6,054 nt of DNA from an uncultured Oscillospiraceae bacterium (GTDB taxonomy: Bacteria; Bacillota; Clostridia; Oscillospirales; Acutalibacteraceae). The stretch spans positions 1-6,054 of the forward strand of contig UQNI01000083.1 in NCBI GenBank assembly GCA_900542375.1. The letters are read 5' to 3'. Below, in pieces: positions 1 through 5,911 of this stretch. Within the stretch, counting starts at the first letter, position 1; each line of letters begins with the position of its first letter. The translations under genes and the position numbers were made by a program. Below the pieces are notes generated by a model. The model ran no database searches. It saw only the letters and a list, made by a program, of their open reading frames with translations, and had not been told where the DNA came from.

Positions 1-98
1 TCTACTTTAGAGCCGCTGATGGTCATTGCTTCGGAAAAATCTCTTGGTTTTATATCAATATCGACAAATTCTTTTAACCATTTCATGGATAAATTCAT
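1..98 (-). CDS. pheT: Phenylalanyl-tRNA synthetase beta subunit, N-terminal fragment (runs off window)
   Basis: The first 32 codons of the beta chain of the (alpha-beta)2 phenylalanyl-tRNA synthetase, which with PheS charges tRNA-Phe in the cytoplasm. The visible protein begins MNLSMKWLKEFVDIDIKP and continues to GSKV. This is the typical PheT amino terminus, with the conserved MKWL-x-(E/D)-(F/Y)-V-D opening that precedes the tRNA-binding OB-fold domain, which itself lies outside the window. The ATG at 98-96 is chosen because a GAAAGG ribosome binding site lies 12 nt upstream, the same layout as for pheS. The gap to the pheS stop is 29 bp and holds no terminator, so the two genes form one operon under the T-box upstream of pheS. 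Truncated only by the window edge. Confidence 0.93.
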   Translation of the reverse strand, partial: MNLSMKWLKEFVDIDIKPRDFSEAMTISGSKV

Positions 99-127
99 TG
101 TGATTGCAGTCCTTTCATTGTGTTATT

Positions 128-1147
128 TTAGAATTGTTTTAAAAATCTTACGTCATTTTCGTAGAACAGACGCAAATCATCAATGTTATAACGGCGCATA
201 ACAACACGTTCCAGACCCATTCCCAGTGCAAAACCGCTGTAGACTTCAGGGTCAATTCCGCAATTGCTTAATACTTTTGGATGTACCATGCCGCAGCCCA
301 AAATTTCAATCCATCCTTCATTTTTGCATAAACGGCATCCTTCACCATGGCAACTAAAGCATTGCACGTCCACTTCGGCAGAAGGCTCTGTAAAAGGGAA
401 GTGGTGAGGACGGAAACGGACAACAGAATCTTCTCCGTATAAACGCTTAATAAAGGTCTCCAGTGTACCTTTTAAGTCGGCAAATGTAATTCCCTTGTCA
501 ACAACCAATCCTTCTATTTGATGGAATAAAGGAGAGTGAGTAGCGTCCACTGCATCGGAACGATATACACGACCGGGTGAAATGATACGGATAGGAGGTT
601 CACGATTTTCCATAGTACGAATTTGTACAGGGGAAGTTTGTGTACGCAATACTACATTTTCATTGATATAGAATGTGTCTTGTGTATCACGGGCAGGATG
701 ATTTTTTGGAATATTCAATGCTTCAAAGTTGTAATAATCAGATTCTACTTCAGGGCCTTCTACAATATCAAAGCCCATGCCCACAAAGATTTCTTTGATT
801 TCATCCAGTACAATGGAAAGCGGGTGTTTGGAACCCAGTTCTTTGTGTTTGCCTGGTAATGTGACGTCAATGGTTTCTCGCTTTAATCTTTGCTCCAGCA
901 ATGCTTCTTTTAAATGCGCTGCTTTTTTTGTAAATGTTTCTTCAATTGCTGCACGTACATCATTGGCTAATTGACCCATAATAGGACGTTCTTCGGGGGA
1001 TAACTTTCCCATTTGTTTTAAAATAGCGGTAAGTTCTCCCTTTTTTCCAAGATATTTTACGCGCAGATTTTCCAGTCCTTGCTGGTCTTCTGCTTCTTCA
1101 ATTGCCTTTAGTGCCAATTGGCGAATGGTTTCAAGCTGTTGCTTCAT
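128..1147 (-). CDS. pheS: Phenylalanyl-tRNA synthetase alpha subunit
   Basis: Catalytic subunit of the class IIc synthetase that activates phenylalanine with ATP and esterifies tRNA-Phe. The protein is 339 aa, within the usual 325-350 range. An N-terminal coiled-coil tRNA-binding region covers about residues 1-90. The catalytic core follows: motif 1 region near 108-125 (HPLSIVLDEIKEIF), a phenylalanine-pocket segment TSPVQ at 171-175, motif 2 at about 192-213 (GRVYRSDAVDATHSPLFHQ), GMVHP at 286-290, and motif 3 at 305-319 (GFALGMGLERV). Ala307 aligns with E. coli Ala294, which shapes substrate specificity. Four cysteines at 263, 266, 271 and 274 form a CxxC-x4-CxxC cluster, common in Firmicutes PheS and possibly zinc-binding. 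The frame opens at 1159, but I prefer the ATG at 1147. The only ribosome binding site (GAAAGG) touches the upstream ATG, yet sits 12 nt before this one, as in pheT. Expression should be governed by the T-box leader. Confidence 0.96.
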   Translation of the reverse strand: MKQQLETIRQLALKAIEEAEDQQGLENLRVKYLGKKGELTAILKQMGKLSPEERPIMGQLANDVRAAIEETFTKKAAHLKEALLEQRLKRETIDVTLPGKHKELGSKHPLSIVLDEIKEIFVGMGFDIVEGPEVESDYYNFEALNIPKNHPARDTQDTFYINENVVLRTQTSPVQIRTMENREPPIRIISPGRVYRSDAVDATHSPLFHQIEGLVVDKGITFADLKGTLETFIKRLYGEDSVVRFRPHHFPFTEPSAEVDVQCFSCHGEGCRLCKNEGWIEILGCGMVHPKVLSNCGIDPEVYSGFALGMGLERVVMRRYNIDDLRLFYENDVRFLKQF

Positions 1148-1198
1148 ACAATTTGACATCCTTTCAAAAAGTTATCATAAACGGGATGATTTTGACAT

Positions 1199-1231
1199 AA
1201 AAAAAGCCTTCATCCCTAAACAGGGACGAAG
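1199..1231 (-). terminator. Intrinsic terminator of the pheST T-box
   Basis: On the minus strand CTTCGTCCCT (1231-1222) pairs with AGGGATGAAG (1217-1208) across a four-base loop, with one G-U pair. GC and seven consecutive T residues (1205-1199) follow. The 5' arm overlaps the segment that would pair with the T-box, so terminator and antiterminator exclude each other. It lies about 50 bp before the pheS start codon. Confidence 0.93.
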
Positions 1232-1433
1232 ACGTATGCTCCGCGGTACCACCCTTATTTTTGTAAACCAAACACTCGTATGACCTGTAACGGGGTCTGC
1301 CGTCACAGCTTACTGTTTTGTTCGGCTGTGCCGCTCCAAAGGGAACTTCGCCATTTCCATACTGTAAATTTGATTTCAGCTGTTACAAATTCTCTCTGGT
1401 CAGCGGTAAATGGTTACTTTTCTTTTTCATCGC
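1199..1433 (-). promoter_or_regulatory. T-box riboswitch leader of pheST (Phe specifier)
   Basis: The minus strand carries the canonical T-box sequence AAGGGTGGTACCGCGG at 1256-1241, followed by an intrinsic terminator. Upstream is a Stem I-like region. It has an AGTA on the 5' side of the specifier loop (about 1420), CCATTT pairing with AAATGG just above it, an AGAGAG kink-turn-type motif, and a 3' loop reading GAAG-TTC-CC. The TTC at 1345-1343 is the likely specifier codon and matches phenylalanine. The T-box bulge TGGT has T in the variable position, which would pair with an A discriminator base as in tRNA-Phe. The segment CGTCCCT (1228-1222) can pair with the T-box to form the antiterminator or join the terminator stem. 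By established T-box logic, uncharged tRNA-Phe favours read-through into pheS. The exact 5' boundary is approximate. Confidence 0.95.
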
Positions 1434-1446
1434 GTTATTTATAATA

Positions 1447-1475
1447 ACTATACCATGTTTATGTCTTGTTTGCAA
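1447..1475 (-). promoter_or_regulatory. Sigma-A-type promoter of pheST
   Basis: Read on the minus strand, a -35 box TTGCAA (1475-1470) is separated by exactly 17 bp from a -10 box TATAGT (1452-1447). Transcription would start near 1440, just at the 5' edge of the T-box leader, which fits the expected architecture. Both boxes are close to consensus (4/6 and 5/6). Confidence 0.78.
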
Positions 1476-1496
1476 GATTTCCGCATAAACTGAAAT

Positions 1497-1521
1497 GATG
1501 ATTCAAAGGGTTTGAATCATC
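1497..1521. repeat. Perfect 11-bp inverted repeat between divergent promoters
   Basis: GATGATTCAAA (1497-1507) is followed by GGG and then its exact reverse complement TTTGAATCATC (1511-1521). It lies 22 bp upstream of the pheS -35 box and 44 bp upstream of the malQ -35 box. It may be an operator for a dimeric regulator or a short hairpin. The bases after it (TTTATAA) make only a weak terminator tract. No regulator family is assigned. Confidence 0.75.
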
Positions 1522-1528
1522 TTTATAA

Positions 1529-1556
1529 GTTATTTACAATTTTTTTTGTAAATAAC
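1529..1556. repeat. Perfect 11-bp inverted repeat upstream of malQ promoter
   Basis: GTTATTTACAA (1529-1539) and its exact reverse complement TTGTAAATAAC (1546-1556) flank a six-T spacer. The element ends 8 bp before the malQ -35 box, a position typical of activator or operator sites. It starts 7 bp after the neighbouring inverted repeat, but the two differ in sequence. The AT-rich stem makes an RNA terminator role unlikely; a protein-binding site is the better guess. Confidence 0.75.
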
Positions 1557-1564
1557 AGCATTTA

Positions 1565-1593
1565 TTGAAACTATTATGCAAAAATGATATAAT
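1565..1593 (+). promoter_or_regulatory. Sigma-A-type promoter of malQ operon
   Basis: TTGAAA (1565-1570) lies 17 bp before a perfect TATAAT (1588-1593). Transcription would start around 1600 and leave a short leader before the ribosome binding site GAGG at 1615-1618. Because the promoter covers the 5' end of the open frame, any malQ start upstream of about 1600 is ruled out. Confidence 0.85.
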
Positions 1594-1627
1594 AAATTTA
1601 TATAAAAAAGAAATGAGGCGTGATGAT

Positions 1628-3112
1628 ATGGAGGCTTGCCGTATCAGAGGAGCAGGCGTGTTGCTGCCTGTCAGTGCACTACCATCACCGTATGGAATAG
1701 GAACGCTGGGGAATGCAGCATATCGTTTTATTGATCAGTTACATGCAGCAGGGCAAACGTATTGGCAAGTGCTTCCGATAGGACCTACAGGGTTTGGAAA
1801 CAGTCCTTACCAGTCTTATTCCGCGTTTGCGGGAAATCCTTATTTCATTGATTTAGACCGCTTGGCAGAACAAGGATTACTTACCCAAAATGATATTTTA
1901 AAATTTGACTGGGGCGAAAATCGGTCCTGTATTTCTTATGACAAAATTGCAGAACATCGTTTTCAATTGCTGCAAACAGCATATGAAAACAGCAATCATT
2001 TATATCGTTCCGATTATATGGAGTTTTGTAAAAAACAGGAGCATTGGTTGGATGATTATGCACTTTTTATGGCTTGTAAAGACCATTTCGGACAATGTGA
2101 ATGGCTCAAGTGGAATGCAGATATCAAAGAGCGTGATTCATCTGCATTGATGAATTATCGTATTTTGTTAAAAGAGAAAATTCAGTTTTGGAAATTTTGC
2201 CAGTATCACTTCTATCAACAGTGGAATGATGTAAAAACGTACGCAAATAAAAAAGGAATTTACATTATTGGAGATATTCCCATTTATCTTGCTTTGGACA
2301 GTTCCGATGTGTGGACACATCCTGAATTGTTTTTGTTAGATGACGAAAAGCAGCCCAAGGCGGTTGCAGGGGTACCTCCCGATGCATTTTCCGATACAGG
2401 TCAGTTATGGGGAAATCCGTTGTATGATTGGGACTATATGGAGCATACAGGATTTCAATGGTGGAAATATCGTATGGCTTGTTGCTCCGAGTTGTATGAT
2501 TTTACCCGAATTGACCATTTCATAGGAATTGTGAGATACTATGAGATTCCTACAGGAGAAGAAAATGCGATAAAGGGTCAATGGCGGAAAGGACCGGGAG
2601 CAAAGCTGTTACATGCCATTCATGAGGTGATAGAGCCGCATCGTATAATTGCAGAAGATTTAGGTGTGTTAACAGATGAGGTCACTTCTTTGCGGAAACA
2701 AATGGGGTATCCGGGAATGAAGGTACTGCAATTCGGTTTTGACGGAAATCCTAAAAATGAGCATTTACCTCACAATTATGAAAAAGATACGGTTGCTTAC
2801 AGTGGTACCCATGACAATGAAACCGTTTTGGGATATTTTTCGGCACGGGAGGAAGAACGCAAAAGGGCATGCTTTTATTGTAATTCGACCGATTTAGAAG
2901 AATTACCGAACGCATTTATGCGGATGCTATACGGTAGTGTTGCAGATATCGCCATATTACAGATGCAGGATATACTGTCATTACCCAACACTGCAAGAAT
3001 GAATTTTCCTTCTACCATAGGAGATAATTGGCAGTGGCGGTTAGAATCGGAGCAATTTACGGATAACATAGCAGAGCGTATGAGACAGCTTGCTCATATT
3101 TACGGACGATAA
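1628..3112 (+). CDS. malQ: 4-alpha-glucanotransferase (amylomaltase, GH77)
   Basis: Cytoplasmic amylomaltase that transfers alpha-1,4-glucan segments between maltodextrins and releases glucose, in maltose/maltodextrin or glycogen metabolism. The 494-aa protein has the usual family length (about 500). It begins with the family signature GAGVLLPVSALPSPYGIGTLG and QVLPIGPTGFGNSPYQSYSAFAGNPY near residues 8-73. The three GH77 catalytic acids are present: nucleophile Asp296 in RIDHF, acid/base Glu343 in IIAEDLG, and Asp396 in SGTHDN. These correspond to D293, E340 and D395 of the Thermus enzyme. IIGDIPIYLALDSSDVW (about 216-232) is a further hallmark. I place the start at ATG 1628, nine bases after GAGG. 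The ATG at 1613 has no ribosome binding site and earlier codons precede the transcript. It heads an apparent operon with nnr 33 bp downstream. No other maltodextrin gene is in the window. Confidence 0.96.
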   Translation: MEACRIRGAGVLLPVSALPSPYGIGTLGNAAYRFIDQLHAAGQTYWQVLPIGPTGFGNSPYQSYSAFAGNPYFIDLDRLAEQGLLTQNDILKFDWGENRSCISYDKIAEHRFQLLQTAYENSNHLYRSDYMEFCKKQEHWLDDYALFMACKDHFGQCEWLKWNADIKERDSSALMNYRILLKEKIQFWKFCQYHFYQQWNDVKTYANKKGIYIIGDIPIYLALDSSDVWTHPELFLLDDEKQPKAVAGVPPDAFSDTGQLWGNPLYDWDYMEHTGFQWWKYRMACCSELYDFTRIDHFIGIVRYYEIPTGEENAIKGQWRKGPGAKLLHAIHEVIEPHRIIAEDLGVLTDEVTSLRKQMGYPGMKVLQFGFDGNPKNEHLPHNYEKDTVAYSGTHDNETVLGYFSAREEERKRACFYCNSTDLEELPNAFMRMLYGSVADIAILQMQDILSLPNTARMNFPSTIGDNWQWRLESEQFTDNIAERMRQLAHIYGR

Positions 3113-3145
3113 GCATATATATTGCTACAAGGCTGGGAGGATTGT

Positions 3146-4660
3146 ATGAAAGCGTTAAACAATCAACAAACAAGAGAATTGGAACAATGGGCAGTTGATG
3201 AAGGAATACCATATATCACATTGATGGAGCATGCGGGAACCGCAGTCGCAGAATATATCAGCAGTCATTACAATATCAGAGAAAAGAGAACTGTGATTCT
3301 GTGCGGAAAAGGAAATAATGGCGGAGACGGTTTTGTTGCTGCAAGGAGACTGGATGCAGCAGGCGGGGAAGTGATTATTGCACTGGTGGACGGTTTGCCG
3401 AAAACGGATATTGCAAAAGAAACATTGTCCCGTATCAGGCAAACCAATGTTCAGGCGTTCAGTATTGCGGATGACCAAGAGCTTATCTTTGAACTGATAC
3501 GTACAGCCGATGTATTGGTAGACTGTATTTACGGAATTGGATTTAAAGGGACTCCCGATGCACGTATGACAGAAGTGTTGGAAACAGCCAATTTGTCAGG
3601 AGCGGATAAAATTGCAGTAGATATTCCAAGCGGTATTGAATGTGATACGGGAACTGTGGACACCGTTTGTTTTCAGGCGGATGTTACCATTACGTTTACA
3701 ACAATGAAAACAGCACATTTATTATCTCCCGCAAAAGAATACTGCGGTGAAATTGTAGTTGCTGATGTTGGTATTCCTCATAATCTGGTGGCTCAGCAAG
3801 AAGCAGATATTGAAGTGGCAGAAGAATGGCAGATTGAGTCCATGTTCAAACCCAGAAAACAAAATACAAACAAAGGCGATTATGGTCACTTGCTTTGCAT
3901 TTGCGGAAGTGAGGGAATGGCAGGCGCAGCAATTATGTGTGGAAAAGCGGCGCTGCGCAGTGGAACGGGTTTGGTACATATGGTGGTTCCGAAAGAAATT
4001 TATCCGATTGTAGCAGGGCAGCTGACAGAACCGATTTATACGGTATTGTATCAGGAGCACATGCTACAGCAGTTGGATGAAGCAATGGAAAAGGCTACTG
4101 CTTGTGTCATTGGATGCGGAATGGGAACGAGTGAAACTGCCAAACTCATTTTGACCTATGTTTTAAAACATTTTAGGCATCCCATTGTGTTGGATGCCGA
4201 TGCCTTAAATATTGTGTCTGAAGATATAGAATTGCTCCAGAATACCACAGTTCCGTTGATTTTAACGCCCCATCCGGGAGAAATGGCTCGATTATTAAAA
4301 ATTACCACCAAAGAAGTACAGCGGAACCGGTTACAGATTGCCCGAGCGTTTTCCAAAAAACATGGAATTACACTTGTGCTGAAAGGCTCAAGAACCGTTG
4401 TTGCGGCACATTACGGAAAAATAAGTATGAATCCTACAGGAAATGCCGGCATGGCAAAAGGCGGAAGCGGTGATGTACTGGCAGGCATAATAGGGGGAAT
4501 ATTGGCGCAGGGAGAAGCACCGTTTGAAGCGGCAAGGACAGCGGTATATCTGCATGGTATGGCAGGAGACAAGTGCGCTGATAAATTATCTCAAATATCC
4601 ATGCTTCCCACGGATATGATTGAAGAGTTACCAAGATTATTTTTAAAATTTGAGAAATAG
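3146..4660 (+). CDS. nnr: Bifunctional NAD(P)H-hydrate epimerase / ADP-dependent NAD(P)H-hydrate dehydratase
   Basis: Metabolite-repair enzyme for hydrated NADH and NADPH. The N-terminal YjeF_N domain epimerises R- and S-NAD(P)HX, and the C-terminal YjeF_C ribokinase-like domain dehydrates S-NAD(P)HX using ADP (or ATP). The 504-aa protein shows both halves in the normal order. The epimerase half (about 1-220) has GKGNNGGDG at 54-62, DCIYGIGFKG at 126-135 and DIPSG at 159-163. The dehydratase half (about 235-504) has NKGDYGH at 242-248, DADALN at 350-355, HPGEMARL at 376-383, KGSR at 413-416 and NPTGNAGMAKGGSGDVL at 429-445, with the conserved Asp443. The ATG at 3146 follows GGGAGG (3135-3140) by 5 nt; the frame is open slightly further upstream but without a better signal. 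The stop overlaps the ribosome binding site of the next gene, so translation of the two is probably coupled. Confidence 0.96.
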   Translation: MKALNNQQTRELEQWAVDEGIPYITLMEHAGTAVAEYISSHYNIREKRTVILCGKGNNGGDGFVAARRLDAAGGEVIIALVDGLPKTDIAKETLSRIRQTNVQAFSIADDQELIFELIRTADVLVDCIYGIGFKGTPDARMTEVLETANLSGADKIAVDIPSGIECDTGTVDTVCFQADVTITFTTMKTAHLLSPAKEYCGEIVVADVGIPHNLVAQQEADIEVAEEWQIESMFKPRKQNTNKGDYGHLLCICGSEGMAGAAIMCGKAALRSGTGLVHMVVPKEIYPIVAGQLTEPIYTVLYQEHMLQQLDEAMEKATACVIGCGMGTSETAKLILTYVLKHFRHPIVLDADALNIVSEDIELLQNTTVPLILTPHPGEMARLLKITTKEVQRNRLQIARAFSKKHGITLVLKGSRTVVAAHYGKISMNPTGNAGMAKGGSGDVLAGIIGGILAQGEAPFEAARTAVYLHGMAGDKCADKLSQISMLPTDMIEELPRLFLKFEK

Positions 4661-4671
4661 GGTGGTTGCAT

Positions 4672-5181
4672 TTGAAAAAGGCAATGCAAGCTTTTTTATG
4701 CAGTGGATTGGTGCTGCTTGTTGCACTGTTTGCTGTTGGATGTCAATCGTCAGGTAATGGCGGGTCGTTAAAAGCAGAGCAAATTGTCTTTGATATGGAA
4801 TGTCAAATATCTGTGTCGGCTTCAGAAAAAGAAGTCGCTTGCGGAACGTTGAAAAACAGCGGTACAGAAACTGTTTTTATACTTACAAGCCCTGAAACGG
4901 CGAAAGGATTGTGTTATCAGGATACCAACGGTACGGTTCAGATATCTCTCAATGACTTGTCGATTGACGGAGCTGAAGCTTTATTGCCGGAATACAGTTG
5001 GTTTTCACAGCTGGTGTCGGTATTGCGTTATGCAAAGGAACAACCCCAGCTATTGGAAAACCAAGGAAACGGTCAGTTTTCAGGCAGTACGGAACAAGGT
5101 GTGTCCTTTGTAGTTACTGCAAGAAATAAAGGAACTGTAGAATCTATTACAGTTGACCGATACCAAATTAAATTTTTGTAA
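4672..5181 (+). CDS. Small lipoprotein of unknown function
   Basis: A 169-aa protein I cannot assign to a named family with confidence. It begins MKKAMQAFLCSGLVLLVALF and has an AVGC lipobox with Cys24, so it should be lipidated and anchored on the outer face of the membrane. The mature part is mostly predicted beta-type sequence with patterns such as EKEVACGTLKNSG, VFILTSPETAKGLCY and VQISLNDLSIDGAEALLP, and ends in a short strand (DRYQIKFL). The layout suggests a LolA/LppX-like fold, but that is inference. The start is TTG at 4672. GGGTGG (4660-4665) ends 6 nt before it, whereas the TTG at 4666 would touch the ribosome binding site. The first G of that site is the last base of the nnr stop codon, which points to coupled translation. 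In Bacillus the acpS region has a lipoprotein before alr; here no alr follows. Confidence 0.85.
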   Translation: MKKAMQAFLCSGLVLLVALFAVGCQSSGNGGSLKAEQIVFDMECQISVSASEKEVACGTLKNSGTETVFILTSPETAKGLCYQDTNGTVQISLNDLSIDGAEALLPEYSWFSQLVSVLRYAKEQPQLLENQGNGQFSGSTEQGVSFVVTARNKGTVESITVDRYQIKFL

Positions 5182-5184
5182 GTT

Positions 5185-5216
5185 ATGTTGGTATCATTGA
5201 CACCAACATTTGTGTA
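5185..5216 (+). terminator. Hairpin after the lipoprotein gene, possible operon terminator
   Basis: ATGTTGGTATC (5185-5195) and GACACCAACAT (5199-5209) pair over 11 positions with one A/C mismatch and a three-base loop, starting 3 bp after the stop codon. The tail TTTGTGT is only partly T-rich, so termination may be inefficient. The loop and 3' arm contain TTGACA (5197-5202), a perfect -35 hexamer, so the same bases might take part in a promoter; I see no good -10 at the right distance. Confidence 0.5.
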
Positions 5217-5363
5217 TTCAAGAATAAAAATGATAAAATAAAGAGGCGGGTGTATTTAAGGTCTCGATTTGAATTTATAGAATCATTTATGTTGATGTTA
5301 CTGGTACGATTTTATAGATAGCATAGAAATAACATCGTTTTCATAAGGTGGTAACATAACAGA

Positions 5364-5407
5364 AAAAGCTCATGTTGTAGGAAACACCCTATATCACATG
5401 AGCTTTT
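5364..5407. terminator. Strong hairpin, probably a bidirectional terminator
   Basis: AAAAGCTCATGT (5364-5375) and ACATGAGCTTTT (5396-5407) pair perfectly over 12 bp, with a possible inner TAGG/CCTA helix (5378-5381 with 5388-5391). The A-run on the left gives a T-run on the minus strand and the TTTT-CATTTT on the right gives one on the plus strand. The hairpin could therefore stop transcripts from either side. It is the strongest terminator candidate for the malQ-nnr-lipoprotein transcript, about 180 bp after its last stop codon. Confidence 0.72.
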
Positions 5408-5610
5408 CATTTTCGTTGTGATTAGAAGTACATACAAGTGTTCCGGATAGTTCCTAAATACAAGACAGAGCATTTATTTTTGCCGAAAGTTTATAAAATG
5501 TTGTAGAAATTTGCTGATAGAGTACGGAAGAATCTTTAAAAGAATTCATTGAAATATTAGGATAGAATTTCTGATAACAGTTCAGTCTGTTTTTAACAGA
5601 GCAAAATAAT

Positions 5611-5706
5611 AGGAGGAAAGTCTATGGGAAAATAATAACTTGTTATGATTCATGCGAATGATTCTGTTGAAGAGGTAAAATATTGAAAAAGATAGTATTT
5701 TTATGA
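5611..5706 (+). other. Two ribosome binding sites opening onto tiny frames (possible gene remnants or leader peptides)
   Basis: AGGAGG at 5611-5616 sits exactly 7 nt before ATG 5624, but the frame reads ATG-GGA-AAA-TAA-TAA, three codons only. Downstream AGAGG at 5671-5675 sits 7 nt before TTG 5683, which opens a seven-codon frame (MKKIVFL, stop at 5704). One extra base in the A-run at 5630-5632 would extend the first frame by only about nine codons, so this is not a single recent frameshift. They could be heavily decayed genes or short leader frames. No function is assigned. Confidence 0.3.
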
Positions 5707-5748
5707 TGTAGACTAAAAGTAATTAAAAATAAAAAATTTCAAATTTGG

Positions 5749-5836
5749 AAAAGTATACCATATTAAATTGTGTGTTTCAAGAATAATCTGCATTGTATTT
5801 AGGCCTTTTTTTAGAGGTTTCAAAATGTATACTTTT
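5749..5836. repeat. Separated inverted repeat AAAAGTATAC / GTATACTTTT
   Basis: AAAAGTATAC at 5749-5758 recurs as its exact reverse complement GTATACTTTT at 5827-5836, with 68 bp between. The similarity continues weakly outwards on both sides (about 17-18 of 25 positions by eye). The second copy lies 45 bp before the start codon of the exported protein, and its TATACT could be a -10 box, though no matching -35 is seen. Paired operator sites are one reading; chance in AT-rich DNA is another. Confidence 0.45.
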
Positions 5837-5911
5837 ACATATTCGAATAAACAAAAGGATGAATTTGAGGAGGTAAACGGATGTTTCGAACAAAATCTAA
5901 AAAAGGGATAG
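5825..5911 (+). CDS. Possible 28-codon small frame overlapping the next gene
   Basis: The frame reads MYTFTYSNKQKDEFEEVNGC and ends LKKG, 28 aa in all. AGAGG (5813-5817) lies 7 nt before its ATG, which is a good ribosome binding site. It contains the ribosome binding site of the following gene and overlaps its first 31 bases in another frame, so its translation would pass through that start region. It has no recognisable domain or signal. It could be a regulatory upstream frame, or a chance frame. Confidence 0.25.
   Translation: MYTFTYSNKQKDEFEEVNGCFEQNLKKG

Larger units (their letters stand above)
5182..5880. other. Long AT-rich intergenic region without a convincing long gene
   Basis: Nearly 700 bp lies between the lipoprotein stop and the start of the exported protein. 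No frame on either strand gives a protein with a plausible start, ribosome binding site and family features. It contains the hairpin after the lipoprotein, a strong hairpin at 5364-5407, three ribosome binding sites that serve only tiny frames (5611-5911), and a separated inverted repeat (5749-5836). It is more AT-rich than the neighbouring genes. It may be regulatory DNA, the residue of decayed small genes, or both. Confidence 0.7.

Noticed and set aside
1199..1260. Possible stand-alone small RNA or tRNA gene in the pheS leader
   Set aside because: The conserved AAGGGTGGTACCGCGG motif and following terminator are fully explained by a T-box leader.
1565..1627. Upstream extension of malQ starting at 1565 or 1613
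   Set aside because: The TTG at 1565 is part of the -35 box and lies before the transcription start; the ATG at 1613 has no ribosome binding site, whereas 1628 has GAGG at a good distance.
3155..4634. Several open frames of 66-112 codons on the minus strand opposite nnr
   Set aside because: They lie entirely within the well-supported nnr gene and have Cys/His/Phe-rich shadow composition without starts supported by ribosome binding sites.
5250..5321. GTG-started frame of 23 codons (VYLRSRFEFIESFMLMLL...) after AGAGG at 5242-5246
   Set aside because: The spacer is only 3 nt, the product is very short, and the promoter candidates nearby (TTGTGT-18-TAAAAT; TTGACA in the hairpin) are weak or badly spaced.
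5344..5420. AAGGTGG ribosome-binding-like sequence before ACA-GAA-AAA-GCT
   Set aside because: There is no usable start codon at the right distance, and the downstream bases are accounted for by the terminator hairpin.
5454..5549. Minus-strand frame MNSFKDSSVLYQQ..., 31 codons
   Set aside because: The frame is open back to 5621, but the ATG has no ribosome binding site and the product matches nothing I recognise.
5576..5599. Overlapping small palindromes AACAG/CTGTT and CTGTT/AACAG
   Set aside because: Stems of 5 bp in AT-rich DNA are expected by chance, and the T-tract is short.
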